A stretch of 64,000 bases of DNA from Natronobacterium haloterrestre (GCF_900112205.1 NZ_FOKW01000002.1:310001-374000); one strand, 5' to 3'. Numbered from the stretch's first letter, positions 54,278-63,637 are shown. Notes: a model not told the origin generated them from the sequence alone. A program made the numbers and translations.

Positions 54278-55219
54278 CTACGGTCCCGCCTCGTCGCCGC
54301 TCTCGAGGTCGAGCGACTCCTCTGAGTCCGAGTGGGCCCGCACCCACAGTTCGCCGATCCGGGAGAGCCTGGTCCGGTAGGACTTCCCGCGTTCCTCGCG
54401 CTCGATGTAGCCCTTGCCGCCCGGGCCCAGGCGGTCGACGTTGTAGATCACCTTCGAGCGGAAGCTATCGGTGTACTCCTCGTTGAGTTCGCGGGCGAGC
54501 GACTCCGCCAGCTCGGAGACGGAAGCGAACTCGCCGTCCTCGCCCAGTTTGTAGAGGATGAGTTCCTCGAAGGGTTTGACGTTCGAGAAGGAGGCGACCG
54601 GCAGTTCGACGATGTGGCTCCCGCCGATCTCCTTCGCGCCGATCGTGGTCCCCCGCTCGTCGAACTCGGCCAGCAGGTCCCGCGCGCTCTCGAGACGGGT
54701 CCCGACGCGGTCGTCCTCGAGCGCGTCGTCGTCATCGAGTGCCGCGAGGTCCTCGAGGAGATCGATCTGTTCGCGCAGTTCCTCGGCCAGTTCCGTCTCG
54801 AGGTACTTCTCCGGGGCGGTGTAGTAGGTGTGGATCGCCTCGCGGTCGTCCTCCCGCTCGACCATCAGGGAGTTGGCCGCGGTCGCGAACGCGAAGCTCA
54901 CGGTCCGGGGCATCGCGGCGACGTTGACCCAGACGTCGTTGCCGCGATCGAGTTCGGCCGTGATGAGGTCGTAGGCCTGTTCGAACGCCTCGTCGTAGTC
55001 GTAGACGTCCTCGAGGACGAACCGCTCGGTGCTCGCGCCCAGGAGGTTCCGAAAGTCGGTCTCGAGTTTCTCCGAGAGGTGCTGGGAGTACTCGACGTTG
55101 GCCTCGCTGCCGATGGCTCCCTCCAGCAGGATGACGCGGTCGACGTCGATCTGATCGCGTACGAGCGGCGCGATCAGCCGGTCGTAGTCGAACCCGACCG
55201 GAACGATGTGCGTTTGCAT
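54278..55219 (-). CDS. CARF-like / winged-helix regulator (DUF6293, HFX_2341 family)
   Basis: The protein has 313 residues. The N-terminal Rossmann-like domain, THIVPVGFDYDRLIAPLVRD through VDRVILLEGAIGS, DVWVNVAAMPRTVSFAFATAAN and VEREDDREAIHTYYTAPE, recalls the CARF domain of Csa3-type regulators. A C-terminal winged helix spans residues about 215-290 (KPFEELILYKLGEDGEFASV; ELNEEYTDSFRSKVIYNVDRL). This is the haloarchaeal HFX_2341/DUF6293 family. CARF domains often bind cyclic oligoadenylates, but no CRISPR-Cas genes are present here, so a different ligand or a distant locus is possible. Confidence 0.75.
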   Translation of the reverse strand: MQTHIVPVGFDYDRLIAPLVRDQIDVDRVILLEGAIGSEANVEYSQHLSEKLETDFRNLLGASTERFVLEDVYDYDEAFEQAYDLITAELDRGNDVWVNVAAMPRTVSFAFATAANSLMVEREDDREAIHTYYTAPEKYLETELAEELREQIDLLEDLAALDDDDALEDDRVGTRLESARDLLAEFDERGTTIGAKEIGGSHIVELPVASFSNVKPFEELILYKLGEDGEFASVSELAESLARELNEEYTDSFRSKVIYNVDRLGPGGKGYIEREERGKSYRTRLSRIGELWVRAHSDSEESLDLESGDEAGP

Positions 55220-55296
55220 ACGCCCGGATTGGAGCGTCCGACTCCTAACAGTATTGATCGAGGTGACTGTTTCGCTCGAGCGGGGAACGAGGGTCG

Positions 55297-56010
55297 CTAC
55301 GCCTCGAGTTCTCGGATCAGCGTGGCGATCGTTTCCCGGTCGCGGTCGGGGTCGAGGTCGAGGTCGAGGTTGCGGTCGAACTCGAGGTCGCGGTCCGGGC
55401 TCCGTCGGTCGGAACCGGGGTCGGCCTCCGCGTCGCCGCTTCCGTTCCCGTCCGCGAGCGACTCGAGCGGCCCGGACTCGAGGTCGCTCCCATCGCCGTC
55501 GGGAGAGAGCGGGATCGTCCCGCCGGCCATCCCGTAACTGCGCTCGGTGGGCCAGACCGCGACGTGGGCCTCCGCGGGGAGTGCAGTCGCGGCTTCCTCG
55601 TCGCCCCCGAACTCGAGCGGGTACGAGGCGTCGAGCACGTACCACTTCCCGGCGGCGCCGTTGGGCGCCTCGAACTCGAGGGTGTCCCGCGTCCGCTCGA
55701 CGACCAGGCCTTCGTCCTCGATGGTATTGACGAACTGCGATTTCGCGGTGGGCGCAGCCATCGAGAACACCGACGCGGGCGAGACGCCGACGGACGGCAG
55801 CGGCGGCGAGAAGGTCATCTCCACCGTAAACAGCGAGCGAAGCGGAACGTCGCTCGGGCCCACATCGATCCTCGTGGGGCCTGCCCCGTCGGTGGGTTCG
55901 TACAGCGTCGTCTCCGCGGTGATCGTGGCCATCAGCACGGTCGTCTCGGCGGTTCGAGTACCGACCCGCTGCCACGCGTCGGAAAGCGACTCCGGAAGAT
56001 CGAGGGCCAT
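55297..56010 (-). CDS. conserved haloarchaeal protein, unknown function
   Basis: This 237-residue protein starts MALDLPESLSDAWQRVGTRT. The beta-rich core (VLMATITAETTLYEP; SLFTVEMTFSPPLPSVG; FVNTIEDEGLVVERTRD; GKWYVLDASYPLEFGG) lies in residues 10-155. A long acidic tail ends in an Asp-Leu/Asp-Pro/Arg repeat (DLEFDRNLDLDLDPDRDRE) encoded by a hexanucleotide-rich stretch. No motif known to me; widely conserved-looking. It lies 78 nt upstream of the DUF6293 gene on the same strand. Confidence 0.65.
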   Translation of the reverse strand: MALDLPESLSDAWQRVGTRTAETTVLMATITAETTLYEPTDGAGPTRIDVGPSDVPLRSLFTVEMTFSPPLPSVGVSPASVFSMAAPTAKSQFVNTIEDEGLVVERTRDTLEFEAPNGAAGKWYVLDASYPLEFGGDEEAATALPAEAHVAVWPTERSYGMAGGTIPLSPDGDGSDLESGPLESLADGNGSGDAEADPGSDRRSPDRDLEFDRNLDLDLDPDRDRETIATLIRELEA

Positions 56011-56143
56011 CGGTTCTCGGTTCCCCCTACGCGGGGCGTGCTTTTCGGTGTGTTGCTCCCCGCCGATCCCGTTCACCGGGGTCGAGCGGACACGATATCC
56101 TAGAGGGAACGAGGGAACCGGAGAATCGATACAGCGGCCAGTC

Positions 56144-57697
56144 TCAGTCCGCGCCGAGCCCCTCGAAGTAGATCGCCCGCCGCTCGTCGGCCGCGGGCGT
56201 CGTCACCAGCGAGACGCCGACGGTGACGACGAGGCCGACGGCCATCCCGACGATGCCCGCGGACCATCCCAGGTAGCTCCCCTGAAAGACAGTCGTGACG
56301 ACCGCGATCAGGGCCGGCGCGATTTCCCCGACGACCGGCGCGAGCCCGACCACCTCGAGTCCGCCGACGATCGTTCCGACGAAGAGGTTCGCGAGGTAGA
56401 ACCCCTGGCTGGCGGCGATCCCGGCGGTGATCCCCGTCCGGGTCGTCCCCCGCCAGTAGAGCGCGACGAGCACCGGCAGCGCGAGCTGTGCGAAGCCGCT
56501 GAAGGCCGCGTCGCCGAGTTCGAACAGCGTCGCGGGCTCGAGCAGACTGCCGAGGAACGCCGCCGTCGCGAAGACGACGACGCCGGCGCGGGCGATCAGG
56601 TCCTCGCGCCGGGCCGAGGCGTCGCGCTCGAGGTACGGCCGGTAGATGTCCCGGGTGAAGTACGACGATCCCGAGAGCAGCATCGAGTCCGAGGAGGACA
56701 TCATCGCCGCCATCGCGCCCGCGATGACCAGCGCGGCGAACCAGATCGGGGTGTACTCCGCCAGCACCGCCGGGAGGACGTTCCCGCCCTCGGACACCGT
56801 CACGTCGAGCCCTCGGGCCCACGCGCCGAGCATGAACGCGGGCACGAAAAGCGCCACGCAGAGGATCGGCCACAGCGCGAACGACCGCTTGAGCACCGTC
56901 CGCGAACCGGCCGCGAAGAACCGCTGGTTGACCTGCGGGAACATCGCCACGCCGAAGCCGATCACGATCGCCGTCGAGAGCATCCACTGGGGCGTGTAGT
57001 GATCGCTGCCGAGCGCGAGGTACTGGGCCGCCTCGGCTTCCAGCGCGGCGGTCGCCGCCGTCGGCCCGCCGACCGCGGCGAGCACCCAGATCATCGCGAT
57101 CCAGGTGGTGACGAGCATGAACAGCCCCTGCAGCGTGTCGGTCCAGGCGATCCCCCGCATCCCGGCGACGACGACGTAGAGGATCATGAACGCCGTGATC
57201 AGTCCGGCGCCGACGGCGTACGGAACCGTCCCGTCGGTTAGCGCCTCGAGCGCGGTGCCCGCCCCGGCCTGCTGGAGCATGACGTAGGGGAACAGCCACA
57301 GCAGGCTGATGCCCGCGACCAGCCCCCGGAGCCGGGTCGAGGCGAACCGGTCGCCGAGCATCTCCCCGAGGGTGACGTAGCCGTGCTCCCGTCCGAGGAG
57401 CCACTGCTTGTAGCCGACGACGTACCAGAGGATCGCGAAGATGATCCCGTCCATCAGCCCCATGACCAGCACCCATTCGGGGCCCTGGCGGTAGGCGACG
57501 TTCGGCCCGGCGAAGAACGTAAACGCCGACAGGAGCGTCGCGAACGTCGTAAAGAGGAGGACGACGGTTCCGAGGGTGCGGCTCGCCAGATAGAAGTCCT
57601 CGGCCGTGCGGTCGGTCAGCCGGTAGGCTACCAAGCCGACGGCGAGCGCGAGCAGGAGGTAGCCGACGATGATCCCCAACTGGAGCGTCGCGCTCAC
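56144..57697 (-). CDS. sodium:solute symporter (SSS family)
   Basis: The protein has 517 residues and about 13 helices. SSS landmarks are TAEDFYLASRTLG, the family signature near WTDTLQGLFMLVTTW, GSDHYTPQWMLSTAIV with the residue pattern for Na+ coordination, and FPQVNQRFFAAGS. The helix VIAGAMAAMMSSSDSMLLSG, containing the conserved Ser pair, is typical of the LeuT-type Na2 site. The substrate cannot be assigned. It starts within the stop of the DUF3311 gene (ATGA), a pairing commonly seen for this transporter subgroup. Confidence 0.9.
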   Translation of the reverse strand: MSATLQLGIIVGYLLLALAVGLVAYRLTDRTAEDFYLASRTLGTVVLLFTTFATLLSAFTFFAGPNVAYRQGPEWVLVMGLMDGIIFAILWYVVGYKQWLLGREHGYVTLGEMLGDRFASTRLRGLVAGISLLWLFPYVMLQQAGAGTALEALTDGTVPYAVGAGLITAFMILYVVVAGMRGIAWTDTLQGLFMLVTTWIAMIWVLAAVGGPTAATAALEAEAAQYLALGSDHYTPQWMLSTAIVIGFGVAMFPQVNQRFFAAGSRTVLKRSFALWPILCVALFVPAFMLGAWARGLDVTVSEGGNVLPAVLAEYTPIWFAALVIAGAMAAMMSSSDSMLLSGSSYFTRDIYRPYLERDASARREDLIARAGVVVFATAAFLGSLLEPATLFELGDAAFSGFAQLALPVLVALYWRGTTRTGITAGIAASQGFYLANLFVGTIVGGLEVVGLAPVVGEIAPALIAVVTTVFQGSYLGWSAGIVGMAVGLVVTVGVSLVTTPAADERRAIYFEGLGAD

Positions 57698-57927
57698 GGC
57701 GACTCACCCCCGATCGCTCCACCGTCGGTTTCGATGCCGATACCCCACGCACGTCTGGCGAAGTAGTGGAACACGACCGCGGCGAGCAGCATCCATCCGA
57801 CGTGCCACCAGAGCCACAGCGGGAGGCCGACGACCGTCGTCGCGTTACCCCAGAGGAACCACGGGATCGCGAGCGCGGAGAGGACGATCGCGACGGCGGT
57901 CCAGCCGACGAGTTCCAGGCGACGCAT
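57694..57927 (-). CDS. DUF3311 small membrane subunit
   Basis: This 77-residue protein has two helices (LVGWTAVAIVLSALAIPWFLW; LWLWWHVGWMLLAAVVFHYFA). Proteins of this type (DUF3311) sit directly upstream of SSS symporters in archaea and bacteria and are thought to be accessory subunits. The 4-nt overlap with the symporter supports that here. Confidence 0.8.
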   Translation of the reverse strand: MRRLELVGWTAVAIVLSALAIPWFLWGNATTVVGLPLWLWWHVGWMLLAAVVFHYFARRAWGIGIETDGGAIGGESP

Positions 57928-58184
57928 GTTCGGAGGTTCGAGTCGACGTTGGTAACTGTTTCCCTTCAACCCTGACTATCGAAGACTATCTCCCATCGAT
58001 CGCTCGCTCTCGAGATCGATCACGAAACGCTCGCCGAAGACGCCGAGAAATAGTCCCTTTCGTCACAGCGCCGGTGAGATGGAGTATCAGGGCCTCTCCG
58101 GCCGTTTTACGGCAAGCTAAAACCGCTCTTTCAGGTAGGAAAAGGAGTATAAGTGTTGGAGAGAAAACGAGTAGCGAATCCCAT

Positions 58185-59123
58185 ATGGCCCGTCTGTTTC
58201 CCTTCCGCTCGGAGACGTCCCCGCAGGAAGGGGCACCCCGCGTCGTCGACCTCGAGGGGGAGGACGCCGACGCGGTCTTCAGCGCCCTGTCCTCGACGAC
58301 CGCCCGGGAGATCTACTCGCAACTCGATGACCAGCCCGGAACGCCAAGCGACGTCGCCGACGCGATCGACTCCTCGATCCAGAACGTTCGCTACCACCTC
58401 GAGAACTTGGAGGAGGCCGGCCTCGTCGAGGTCGTCGACACCTGGTACTCCTCGCGGGGCAACGAGATGAGCGTCTACGCGACGACCGACGGCCCGCTGA
58501 TCGTCACCAGCGACGAGTCCAAAGCGAGTCAGTTGAAATCGGCTATCTCGCGGTTGATCGGCGGTATCGGGGCGCTGGCCGGCGGTAGTCTCCTCGTCCA
58601 GTACGGGCTCTCGAACTGGCTGATGCCCGGCCAGCGGGCGCGACCCGAAGGCGGTGCCGGCGGCGACGCAGCGGCCGTCGACGACCAGGCATCGGGCGAC
58701 GAGTCGGCGGACAGTAGGGATGCCGAAGTCGATGCGGATGCCGACGCCGAAGCCGACGCCGACGCCGACGGTGAGGCCGGAACCGACGACGCCGGCGACG
58801 ACGTCGGCATCACGTCCCAGGAGGACGGCGCGGAGGAAACCGAGGACGCCGAAGCCACCGGGGACAGTGGCGACATGGATGCGGCGGATGCACCCGATGC
58901 GGGCGCGGACGCCGGCGGCGATCCGGACGTCTACGCGGACGACCCCGGAGCCTACAACGTCGACGATCCCGGCGTGTACGACGTCGACGCCGTCGCCGAC
59001 GGCGGTGCGGACGCCGTCTTCAACACGATCCCGCCGGGCGCGCTGTTCTTCCTCGGCGGACTCGTCGTGTTGCTCGCGGTGACCTGCTACTGGTACTGGT
59101 ATCGGTACCGGCCGATGCACTGA
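58185..59123 (+). CDS. membrane-anchored winged-helix regulator
   Basis: The protein has 312 residues. A winged helix is at about 25-95 (DADAVFSALSSTTAREIYSQ, VADAIDSSIQNVRYHLENLEEA, wing SRGNEMSVYATTDGPLIV). A first hydrophobic stretch is near 122-142 (LIGGIGALAGGSLLVQYGLS). A long Asp/Ala-rich spacer (about 145-280) follows, then a strong C-terminal membrane helix, ALFFLGGLVVLLAVTCYWYWY. A TATA-like GAGTATAAG near 58147 supports the start, the transcript beginning about 10 nt before the ATG. A DNA-binding domain tied to the membrane by an acidic tether is unusual. Confidence 0.8.
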   Translation: MARLFPFRSETSPQEGAPRVVDLEGEDADAVFSALSSTTAREIYSQLDDQPGTPSDVADAIDSSIQNVRYHLENLEEAGLVEVVDTWYSSRGNEMSVYATTDGPLIVTSDESKASQLKSAISRLIGGIGALAGGSLLVQYGLSNWLMPGQRARPEGGAGGDAAAVDDQASGDESADSRDAEVDADADAEADADADGEAGTDDAGDDVGITSQEDGAEETEDAEATGDSGDMDAADAPDAGADAGGDPDVYADDPGAYNVDDPGVYDVDAVADGGADAVFNTIPPGALFFLGGLVVLLAVTCYWYWYRYRPMH

Positions 59124-59275
59124 CCGATCGGCCCCTTCGGACGACCCGAAGCCTCGAGCGCGAATTTCCCCGGATGTCAACAGCTATTTGCCCGTCACGA
59201 TTCTATCTTACATAAACCGATCTCGCGCGCGACCGCGCCTCTCGCGTCGTTGCCCCTCTCGGGGACGGATCTCCA

Positions 59276-60742
59276 ATGGAAGACACCTCGAAATACCTCA
59301 TTCACGCGGACGTCACGGCTGACGGGGTCGTCGAGCGGAGCGACGTCGTCGGCGCTATCTTCGGTCAGACGGAAGGCCTGCTCGGCGACGAACTCGATCT
59401 CCGGGACCTCCGCCAGTCTCAGAAAGTCGGTCGTATCGACGTCGAAATAGCAAGCACCGCGGGCCAGTCTCACGGCCACCTCACCATCGCAACCAGCCTG
59501 GACAAAGTCGAGACCGCGACGCTGGCCGCTGCCCTCGAGACGATCACCCGGGTCGGGCCCTGTCGGGCCGACCTCGAGGTCACCGAGATCGAGGACGTCC
59601 GGGCCGCAAAGCGCAAGGAGGTCGTCGAGCGTGCGAAGGAACTGCTCGAGACCGGATTCGACGACAGCGTGATGAGTTCCGAGGAGATCCTCGCGGAGGT
59701 CCGCCAGCACGTCCGCGTCGAGGACATCACCGAGTACGAGGGGCTCCCTGCCGGCCCGCGGGTGAGCGACAGCGACGCGATCATCGTCGTCGAGGGTCGC
59801 TCCGACGTGGTCACGCTGCTGAAGTACGGCATCAAAAACGCCATCGCGGTCGAGGGGACGAACGTTCCGGACGCCGTCGCGGAACTCACCCGTCACCGGA
59901 CCGTGACCGCCTTCCTCGACGGCGACCGCGGCGGAGACCTCATCCTCGAGGAACTGGCCCAGGTCGGGGACGTGGACTACGTTGCGTTCGCGCCGTCGGG
60001 CGAGTCAGTCGAGGACCTCGACCACCACCAGTTGTTCACCGCGCTCCGGAACAAGGTGCCATACGACACCGTTTCGGGACTGAACGAGCCCCGGGAAGCC
60101 ATCGCGGCCACCGACGGGAGCACGACGCCGGCGCCGACCGCCGGCGAAGCGGATGCGGAGCCGTCAAGGGCCGAGTCGACGCGTTCGGCGGAGCCGAACG
60201 CCGACGGCGAGACGGGGGCCGACACGGAGTTCGCCACCCCGACCTCCCGCCAGCCGTCGACGGTCGGTGCCCGGCCCGGCGGCGACGCGTCGGTCGGCTC
60301 CGAGAGCGGCGTCCACGAGGACCGATCGTCGACGGAGACGACGGAAACGGCGGAATCGCCGGCCGATACCGAGGACGAAGGAAAGGCGGATGACGCGGCC
60401 GAGGCGACACCCGAAACCGTCTACGGACACGCGAAAGAGGTCGTTCGGGACGGCACCGATCGGGTCCGGTTCCTGGACGCCGACGGTGACGCCCTCGAGG
60501 AGGCGGACGCGAACGACGCGTATGACGCCCTGGACGACCTCGAGACGGTTCCGACGACGGTGCTGCTCGACGGCATCCTGAGTCAGCGGCTGCTCGATCT
60601 GGCGGCGGATCGTGGGGTCGATCGCATCGTCGCCCGTTCGCTGGGTCAGTTCACGAAGCGGCCGACGAGCGTGCGGATCCACGCGGTCGACGACATCGCT
60701 GCGGAGGCGCCGGCGACGGGCGGCGACTCCGACGACGGCTGA
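59276..60742 (+). CDS. dnaG: archaeal DnaG-type primase / exosome-associated protein
   Basis: The protein has 488 residues. The archaeal DnaG N-domain starts MEDTSKYLIHADVTADGVVE. A Toprim domain at about 165-260 carries the catalytic Glu (AIIVVEGRSDVVTLLKYG) and the D-G-D motif (VTAFLDGDRGGDLILEEL). A linker rich in Glu/Thr/Ser follows (residues about 285-390). The C-terminal conserved domain ends with DRIVARSLGQFTKRPTSVR. Archaeal DnaG has primase activity in vitro and is also a subunit of the RNA exosome. The linker is long compared with non-halophile homologues. Confidence 0.95.
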   Translation: MEDTSKYLIHADVTADGVVERSDVVGAIFGQTEGLLGDELDLRDLRQSQKVGRIDVEIASTAGQSHGHLTIATSLDKVETATLAAALETITRVGPCRADLEVTEIEDVRAAKRKEVVERAKELLETGFDDSVMSSEEILAEVRQHVRVEDITEYEGLPAGPRVSDSDAIIVVEGRSDVVTLLKYGIKNAIAVEGTNVPDAVAELTRHRTVTAFLDGDRGGDLILEELAQVGDVDYVAFAPSGESVEDLDHHQLFTALRNKVPYDTVSGLNEPREAIAATDGSTTPAPTAGEADAEPSRAESTRSAEPNADGETGADTEFATPTSRQPSTVGARPGGDASVGSESGVHEDRSSTETTETAESPADTEDEGKADDAAEATPETVYGHAKEVVRDGTDRVRFLDADGDALEEADANDAYDALDDLETVPTTVLLDGILSQRLLDLAADRGVDRIVARSLGQFTKRPTSVRIHAVDDIAAEAPATGGDSDDG

Positions 60743-61171
60743 CGCGAACCGCTACGCTACCGCTGTGTCACTTGTTCGCCCGTGACTCGAGAACCGTTCG
60801 CCCGCCGATTCCGGTTCGAGAGGTTGATAGCTCGTCGGGATCGACCGCCGAGTATGTCACCACCACCGGCGGCGGCATGGCTGTTTCTCGGCGCATGGAT
60901 TCTCATGACGTTCGCGGTGACGAACGCCGCTGGCGGGACGCAGCGACGGTCGCTCGAGGAGCGGCCGGTTCGGACGCCCGCCAGCGAGGACCGAGACCCG
61001 GCGACGTCCCCGAACTCGAATTCGAACTCGAACTCGACCGAGTGCACGGGCCAACGACGCTCCGGGGAGGGTGTCGGGAGGCCGGCGGACGACTGACGAC
61101 TGGGGATCGGCGACTGGGGATCAGCGACTGGCGACTGACAACTGAGCGGAAGCAACGCGCACGACTGCTCG
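60743..61171. other. 429-bp gap with doubtful mini-ORF and heptamer repeats
   Basis: No certain gene. An ORF at 60854-61096 (80 codons, + strand) begins with a convincing hydrophobic segment PAAAWLFLGAWILMTFAVTN and ends in Asn/Ser low complexity; it may be a real small membrane protein (probability about 0.25). At 61091-61139 the heptamer GACTGGC/GACTGAC and a 14-bp variant GACTGGGGATCGGC are repeated head to tail. A hexanucleotide run (GAACTC) lies at 61014-61036. Confidence 0.45.
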
Positions 61172-62509
61172 TCACCCGAACGCCGCGAACGAGACGACGA
61201 GCAGCGCGGCGACCACCGCGCCCGACAGCGTCGCCAGGAAGTTCACGCTCTGGTTGCCGAGCAGCCGTCCCTCGAGCGTCGCCCCGAGGAGGCTGTCGAC
61301 GGTCATTCCGACGAAGCCGGCCGCGACCACGATAGCCGCGCCGACGGTATCGACCTCGGGGAACAGCCAGAAGGAGATCCCGGCCACGACAGTCGCGCCC
61401 GCGAGACCGGCCAGTTCCCCCTGCCAGGTGACGCCGCCGTCGGTCCCCGGTTCCACGGGCTCTAAGGTCGTGATCAGCCGAGGCGTCTCGAAGACGCTCC
61501 CGATTTCGCTCGAGAGCGTGTCGCTCATCGCGGTCGCTACCGAGCCGGTGAAGGCGAACAGGAACAGGTGTGGGTCGGGATCCGCGGGCAGCAGCGTCGC
61601 TGAACTGGCGGCGTATCCGAGCACGGCGGCGAGCGCGACGGCAGCGTTCCCCAACACGTTGCCGCTGCCCCGTGCACCGTCGTTGTCCTCGGCGACGCCG
61701 AGGTCCCGTTTCCGCTCGTATCGGAACTTCGTCGCGAGGCCGCCGATCCCGAAGAACGAGATGAGGACGACGAACCAGCCGTACCCCCCGAGAACGATCG
61801 TCAACAGCCCCAGGAGGACGCCGGTGAGCATCCCAGCCACGGAGGCGGTCTCGAGCGCGTAGGAGACGTAGCCGAGCGCGACCGTGACCGCGAGGGCGGC
61901 GACGATTTCGACGGCCCCGAGTGCGGGCTCGAGTTCCGCGAGCAGCCACAGGAGGAGGCCGACCGAGAGCATGACCACGGGGTCGTCGTAGAGCAACAAC
62001 ACGGTACGCAGCAGGGCGGCGAGGAGCGCCCCGCTGGCCGCGAGGAAGACGACCCGTGGGAGCGCCGATTCGACGGCTGCGACGGACGCGTCGACCGCGA
62101 GGGTTCCGGACTGGCCGACGACGCCGGCGGCCGTCGCCGCGACCGAGAAGCCGATCACGTGGGCCACGTCGTCGTCCGTTCGCAGGCGGACGGCCTGTTC
62201 GCCGAGGTTTCCGTAGCCGACGAGGAAAACGGTCCCGACGAAGATGGCCGTCGACATCGCGGTCCCGACGGCGAGCAGTCCCAGGGCGACGCCCGCGAGA
62301 ACGAACGTGAGCAGGCCGTAGAGGCGACCGTCCTCGTAGTCCCCCGGGTAGGCGAGGAGATCGAAGAGGGGGCCGTCGGTGACGACGAACGCGCCGAGCA
62401 ACAACGCAGCGGCGAGTGCCCCCGCGACCTCGGGTCCGAAGAGCGGAACGGCAAGCGACAGCGTACAGAGTGCCGCGAAGACGCCGGCTCGCCGAACGGG
62501 TGCTGTCAC
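61172..62509 (-). CDS. DUF92 family membrane protein
   Basis: This 445-residue polytopic protein has around a dozen helices. The DUF92 core is in the C-terminal half: FFGIGGLATKFRYERKRDLG, ARGSGNVLGNAAVALAAVLG, FTGSVATAMSDTLSSEIGSV, PRLITTLEPVEPGTDGGVTW and GFVGMTVDSLLGATLEG. This family includes plant phytyl-phosphate kinase relatives. A role in isoprenoid alcohol or lipid metabolism is possible, which is interesting beside the UppS-like gene, but unproved. Confidence 0.88.
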   Translation of the reverse strand: MTAPVRRAGVFAALCTLSLAVPLFGPEVAGALAAALLLGAFVVTDGPLFDLLAYPGDYEDGRLYGLLTFVLAGVALGLLAVGTAMSTAIFVGTVFLVGYGNLGEQAVRLRTDDDVAHVIGFSVAATAAGVVGQSGTLAVDASVAAVESALPRVVFLAASGALLAALLRTVLLLYDDPVVMLSVGLLLWLLAELEPALGAVEIVAALAVTVALGYVSYALETASVAGMLTGVLLGLLTIVLGGYGWFVVLISFFGIGGLATKFRYERKRDLGVAEDNDGARGSGNVLGNAAVALAAVLGYAASSATLLPADPDPHLFLFAFTGSVATAMSDTLSSEIGSVFETPRLITTLEPVEPGTDGGVTWQGELAGLAGATVVAGISFWLFPEVDTVGAAIVVAAGFVGMTVDSLLGATLEGRLLGNQSVNFLATLSGAVVAALLVVSFAAFG

Positions 62510-62679
62510 GATATCGGTCTCTTTCTGTCGGCTTTACTTGAAGGTTCCCGAACTCGTATCGACCGGGTTTTCGGGCGACAGCGCCGGCCTCTCGCAGCTT
62601 TCTGTCCTGGCTGTGAGGGCAGGATTCACACGCTCGAGCGCGTCGAGGCCGGAGTCGCGTGGCAAAGAACGTAACGCGT

Positions 62680-63312
62680 ATGATACCGGGCGGGATATCC
62701 GGCGGTGTGGGTCTGTACGAACGCTACCTCGCCCTCCGGATTCGCCGCCACGAGGCCGATCCCCCCGACCACGTCGCCCTGGTCATCACCGAACGCGACC
62801 TGCTCGAGGACGGGGCCTACGAGACGCTGGCGGACTTCTTCGAGTGGGCGACCGAGTACGCCTCGCTGGTGACCGTCTACGTGAGCGTCCTCGACTCCGA
62901 GGCGGTCCCCGCCCTGCGGCGCGAACTCGAGACGATCGACGCCCCGCGGGAGGTGGCCGTTCGTGGTCCCGACGACCGGGCGCCCGCGGACGCGCCGATC
63001 CGGGTCGGGATCGGACTGGGTGGCAAACACGAGTTTACCAGCGCAGTGCGGACGCTGGCGGAAAGCGTCGACGAGGGCACCCTCGAGCCCGAGGAGATCG
63101 ACGACGAGGCGGTCGAACAGCACCTCGTCTTCCCCTCCGAGCCCGATCTCGTCATCAAGACCGGCGCGGAGCGACTCTCCGATTTCATGATCTGGCAGTC
63201 GGTTTACTCGGAACTGTACTTCACCGACGTCAACTGGCGGGACTTCCGCAAGCGGGACTTCCTGCGGGCGGTACGGGAGTACTGTAACCGGTCGCGGCGG
63301 TTCGGGCGATAG
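62680..63312 (+). CDS. UppS-like cis-prenyltransferase homologue
   Basis: The protein has 210 residues from ATG 62680; an in-frame GTG at 62659 is an alternative. The C-terminal half matches undecaprenyl diphosphate synthases: PDLVIKTGAERLSDFMIWQS and ELYFTDVNWRDFRKRDFLRA. The N-terminal DGN-R-W catalytic signature is replaced by DHVALVITERDLLED, so the diphosphate-binding Asp region is atypical. It could be a divergent prenyltransferase or an inactive paralogue. It is divergent from the DUF92 gene. Confidence 0.75.
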   Translation: MIPGGISGGVGLYERYLALRIRRHEADPPDHVALVITERDLLEDGAYETLADFFEWATEYASLVTVYVSVLDSEAVPALRRELETIDAPREVAVRGPDDRAPADAPIRVGIGLGGKHEFTSAVRTLAESVDEGTLEPEEIDDEAVEQHLVFPSEPDLVIKTGAERLSDFMIWQSVYSELYFTDVNWRDFRKRDFLRAVREYCNRSRRFGR

Positions 63313-63334
63313 CCCGCGGAGCCGTTTCCCGACG

Positions 63335-63637
63335 TCACTTCGCGGTGACGTACGTCAGGAAGGCCAGCGCGACGGTCTGGAAGGCTCGAAGGGTTGCGAC
63401 CGACTGCTGGACGCCCGGCGAGTCGGCGTAGAGCATCCCGCTGCTGAAGAAGAAATAGATCGCGACGATGTTCTCGAGCAGCATCGCGACCCCGAACACG
63501 GCCAGCCCTGCGGTCATCTCGGAGCCGAAGGTCCGGTAGTTCCGGATCCAGATGATCGTAAGCACCCCGAGGAGGAGTACGTTCGCTCCCGAGAGGAGGG
63601 TCGCGACCATCAGCCAGGGACCCATCGCGGTCTCCAT
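63335..63637 (-). CDS. small three-helix membrane protein
   Basis: The protein has 100 residues: MVATLLSGANVLLLGVLTIIW, TAGLAVFGVAMLLENIVAIYF and AFQTVALAFLTYVTAK. It starts right next to the stop codon of the HTH gene (stop 63640-63638, ATG 63637), so the pair is translationally coupled. The pattern HTH plus small membrane protein mirrors 52235-53305. Confidence 0.75.
   Translation of the reverse strand: METAMGPWLMVATLLSGANVLLLGVLTIIWIRNYRTFGSEMTAGLAVFGVAMLLENIVAIYFFFSSGMLYADSPGVQQSVATLRAFQTVALAFLTYVTAK

Noticed and set aside
61091-61139. Short direct repeats suggestive of a CRISPR array
   Set aside because: Units are 7-14 bp, head to tail without spacers; this is a microsatellite-like repeat, not CRISPR.
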